From: Acanthococcus lagerstroemiae
Taxonomy: Eukaryota; Arthropoda; Insecta; Hemiptera; Eriococcidae
NCBI GenBank assembly: GCA_031841125.1
Contig: CM063107.1
Coordinates: forward strand, 66,599,814 to 66,663,813
Reading direction: 5' to 3'
Length of the DNA: 64,000 nt
Position 1 is the stretch's first letter. The number at the start of each line of letters is the position of its first letter. The notes below the pieces were generated by a model. It was not told the DNA's origin and did no database searches. It saw nothing but the letters and a program-made list of their open reading frames with translations. Below, one piece after another: positions 62,934-64,000 of the stretch. Made by a program: the position numbers and the translations under genes.

Positions 62934-64000
62934 CTAGGCCTGATTGAAAATTTTCGAAACATGATATAACCGGGTATTAACATTGTTAGGCTTATTACTA
63001 ACATTTATTTCGTATAACGAGTCTGACAATTTCCGGTATACACTGAAAGGTCCTAAGCGTACAGGATCTAATTTATTACGATTAAGTTTATTACCGTTTG
63101 CGATGTATACAGAATCTCCGGGTGAAAAAGTTACATGAATACGATTTCGATCTAAACGTAATTTGTTGCGATTATGAGAAATTAACGAATTATTATATGC
63201 TATTTTGAGGTCGGAAGCGTAGGTGTCGGTGGAAAGAGTGTCAATAGGAGAAAAGAGATCACGCTGTCCGAAGAGAAGATATGTTGGAGGGAAGCCTGTG
63301 GCTGAGTGGAGTGTGGAATTGTACTCCTTCGTACATTTGTAGGCGAGTGTAGACCAAGCGACCGAGTTTTCCGATTCGTTAATACGACATCGTATTCGAT
63401 TTACAAGACTTTGGTTCAGACGCTCATTTAAACCATTAGACTCCGGGTGATCGACAGCTGTAAACAAGTGTTGGATATTCTCGTTTTTGACGAAATTCTC
63501 AAATTCCTTGGAAACGAGACCACCATACTGGTCAGTTAATAGAGTCTCGATAGGGTGCACTCGGAGGGCAATGCGCAACAGACGAATAAACTCTGTAGTT
63601 GTCTGATTTGCGGAAGGCAAAACGAAAGCGTATCGGGTAAAGTGATCTACGAGGATATGAAGGTAACGTTTTGTCGATCGGCGGCCGCCGAAACCACCCA
63701 CCGTGTCAAGAGACATAATTTCGAAAGGGCGAGAAGCTGGGCCGAGATGGCCCAAAAGACCAGAGGTGTTGCGATGTCGTGTCTTGTTACAGAGACAGAC
63801 TTTGCAAGATGCTGTAAAGGCGCAGATGTGTCGATACATATTATGAAAATGATAGAAATTCTTAAGTGTATTATAGATATGATGAGAACCGATGTGTCCA
63901 TAGTGCAAGTGCACTCGTTCAATTAGCTGGAGACCAGTTGTAAGGTCTAAGAGGATTTTAGTTTTGGATTTGATTTTGCGAGTTAGAAAACCATTCGCAA
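62934..64000 (-). CDS. Gypsy-class pol, integrase end (runs off the window)
   Basis: The frame is open to the right edge and ends in YHVSKIFNQA and a stop. It shows the H2C2 zinc-binding region (HLHYGHIGSHH, CKVCLCNKTR), the integrase core with Asp in EIMSLDTVGGF, Asp in LLTDQYGG and Glu in ESNGLNERLN (35 residues apart), then the C-terminal GDSVYIANGNKLNRNKL and LGPFSVYRKL module. It integrates element cDNA into host DNA. No stop or frameshift is seen, so the element may be recent. RT and protease would lie beyond the window. Confidence 0.9.
   Translation of the reverse strand, partial: ANGFLTRKIKSKTKILLDLTTGLQLIERVHLHYGHIGSHHIYNTLKNFYHFHNMYRHICAFTASCKVCLCNKTRHRNTSGLLGHLGPASRPFEIMSLDTVGGFGGRRSTKRYLHILVDHFTRYAFVLPSANQTTTEFIRLLRIALRVHPIETLLTDQYGGLVSKEFENFVKNENIQHLFTAVDHPESNGLNERLNQSLVNRIRCRINESENSVAWSTLAYKCTKEYNSTLHSATGFPPTYLLFGQRDLFSPIDTLSTDTYASDLKIAYNNSLISHNRNKLRLDRNRIHVTFSPGDSVYIANGNKLNRNKLDPVRLGPFSVYRKLSDSLYEINVSNKPNNVNTRLYHVSKIFNQA

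Noticed and set aside
63555..63926. Plus-strand ORF antisense to the integrase
   Set aside because: The minus frame holds the complete integrase motifs, so this is its shadow.

Overview
This is a eukaryotic nuclear window, most likely from an insect with a large, repeat-rich genome. The evidence is spliced protein genes with GT-AG introns, LINEs, LTR retrotransposons, hAT, mariner and Mutator-type DNA elements, a tRNA-derived SINE-like sequence, a long satellite array, and a nuclear copy of AT-rich mitochondrial cox1 in which Trp is written TGA. A hemipteran is plausible but not proven. Nothing prokaryotic, no phage and no CRISPR array is visible.

Layout. 1-6.3 kb is degenerate tandem repeat (about 105-bp units, then a G-rich GTACATTT minisatellite of about 150-bp units). 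7.6-28.6 kb on the minus strand is the main host gene: a NACHT and WD-repeat protein (NWD1/NWD2 family). Fifteen consecutive exons were traced by hand (849 codons, all reading phases agree). The WD40 part should lie left of the window. Its long introns hold an 886-bp hAT element, a 178-bp palindromic MITE, a palindromic mariner composite with a MITE nested in it, LINE fragments, and a hAT-like element of about 5.9 kb that itself contains a nearly full-length but broken LINE.

28.8-39 kb is a transposon graveyard: a cox1 NUMT, a tRNA-derived sequence, a Mutator-like element with a FLYWCH zinc finger, an orphan gag ORF of Ty3 type, and a 3.6-kb element with inverted arms of about 0.7 kb that contains a LINE tail. 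39,090-49,437 is an intact, very young Ty1/copia element: 235-bp LTRs that differ at one site in my reading, a perfect 5-bp target duplication, and a 2098-residue gag-pol ORF. It is unusually long (10.3 kb) because of a 3-kb leader, which contains a small ORF that could be spliced in frame onto gag.

50.3-53.8 kb is a decayed Ty3/gypsy element. 55.35-58.17 kb is a 166-bp satellite with 17 units and a partial dimeric higher-order pattern. Directly after it lie two tandem copies of a small three-exon gene for an unrecognised basic protein of about 77 residues (58.3 and 59.3 kb), then a six-exon SENP/Ulp1-type SUMO protease gene (60.1-62.4 kb). The protease has Asn where Asp is usual in the catalytic triad and a 2-bp frameshift near its C-terminus. 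The right edge holds the integrase end and 3' LTR of another gypsy-class element on the minus strand.

The best candidates for something undescribed are the tandem small basic genes between satellite and SUMO protease, the copia element with a possible spliced leader exon, RS-rich gag and AT-hooks, and the long-armed inverted-repeat element.
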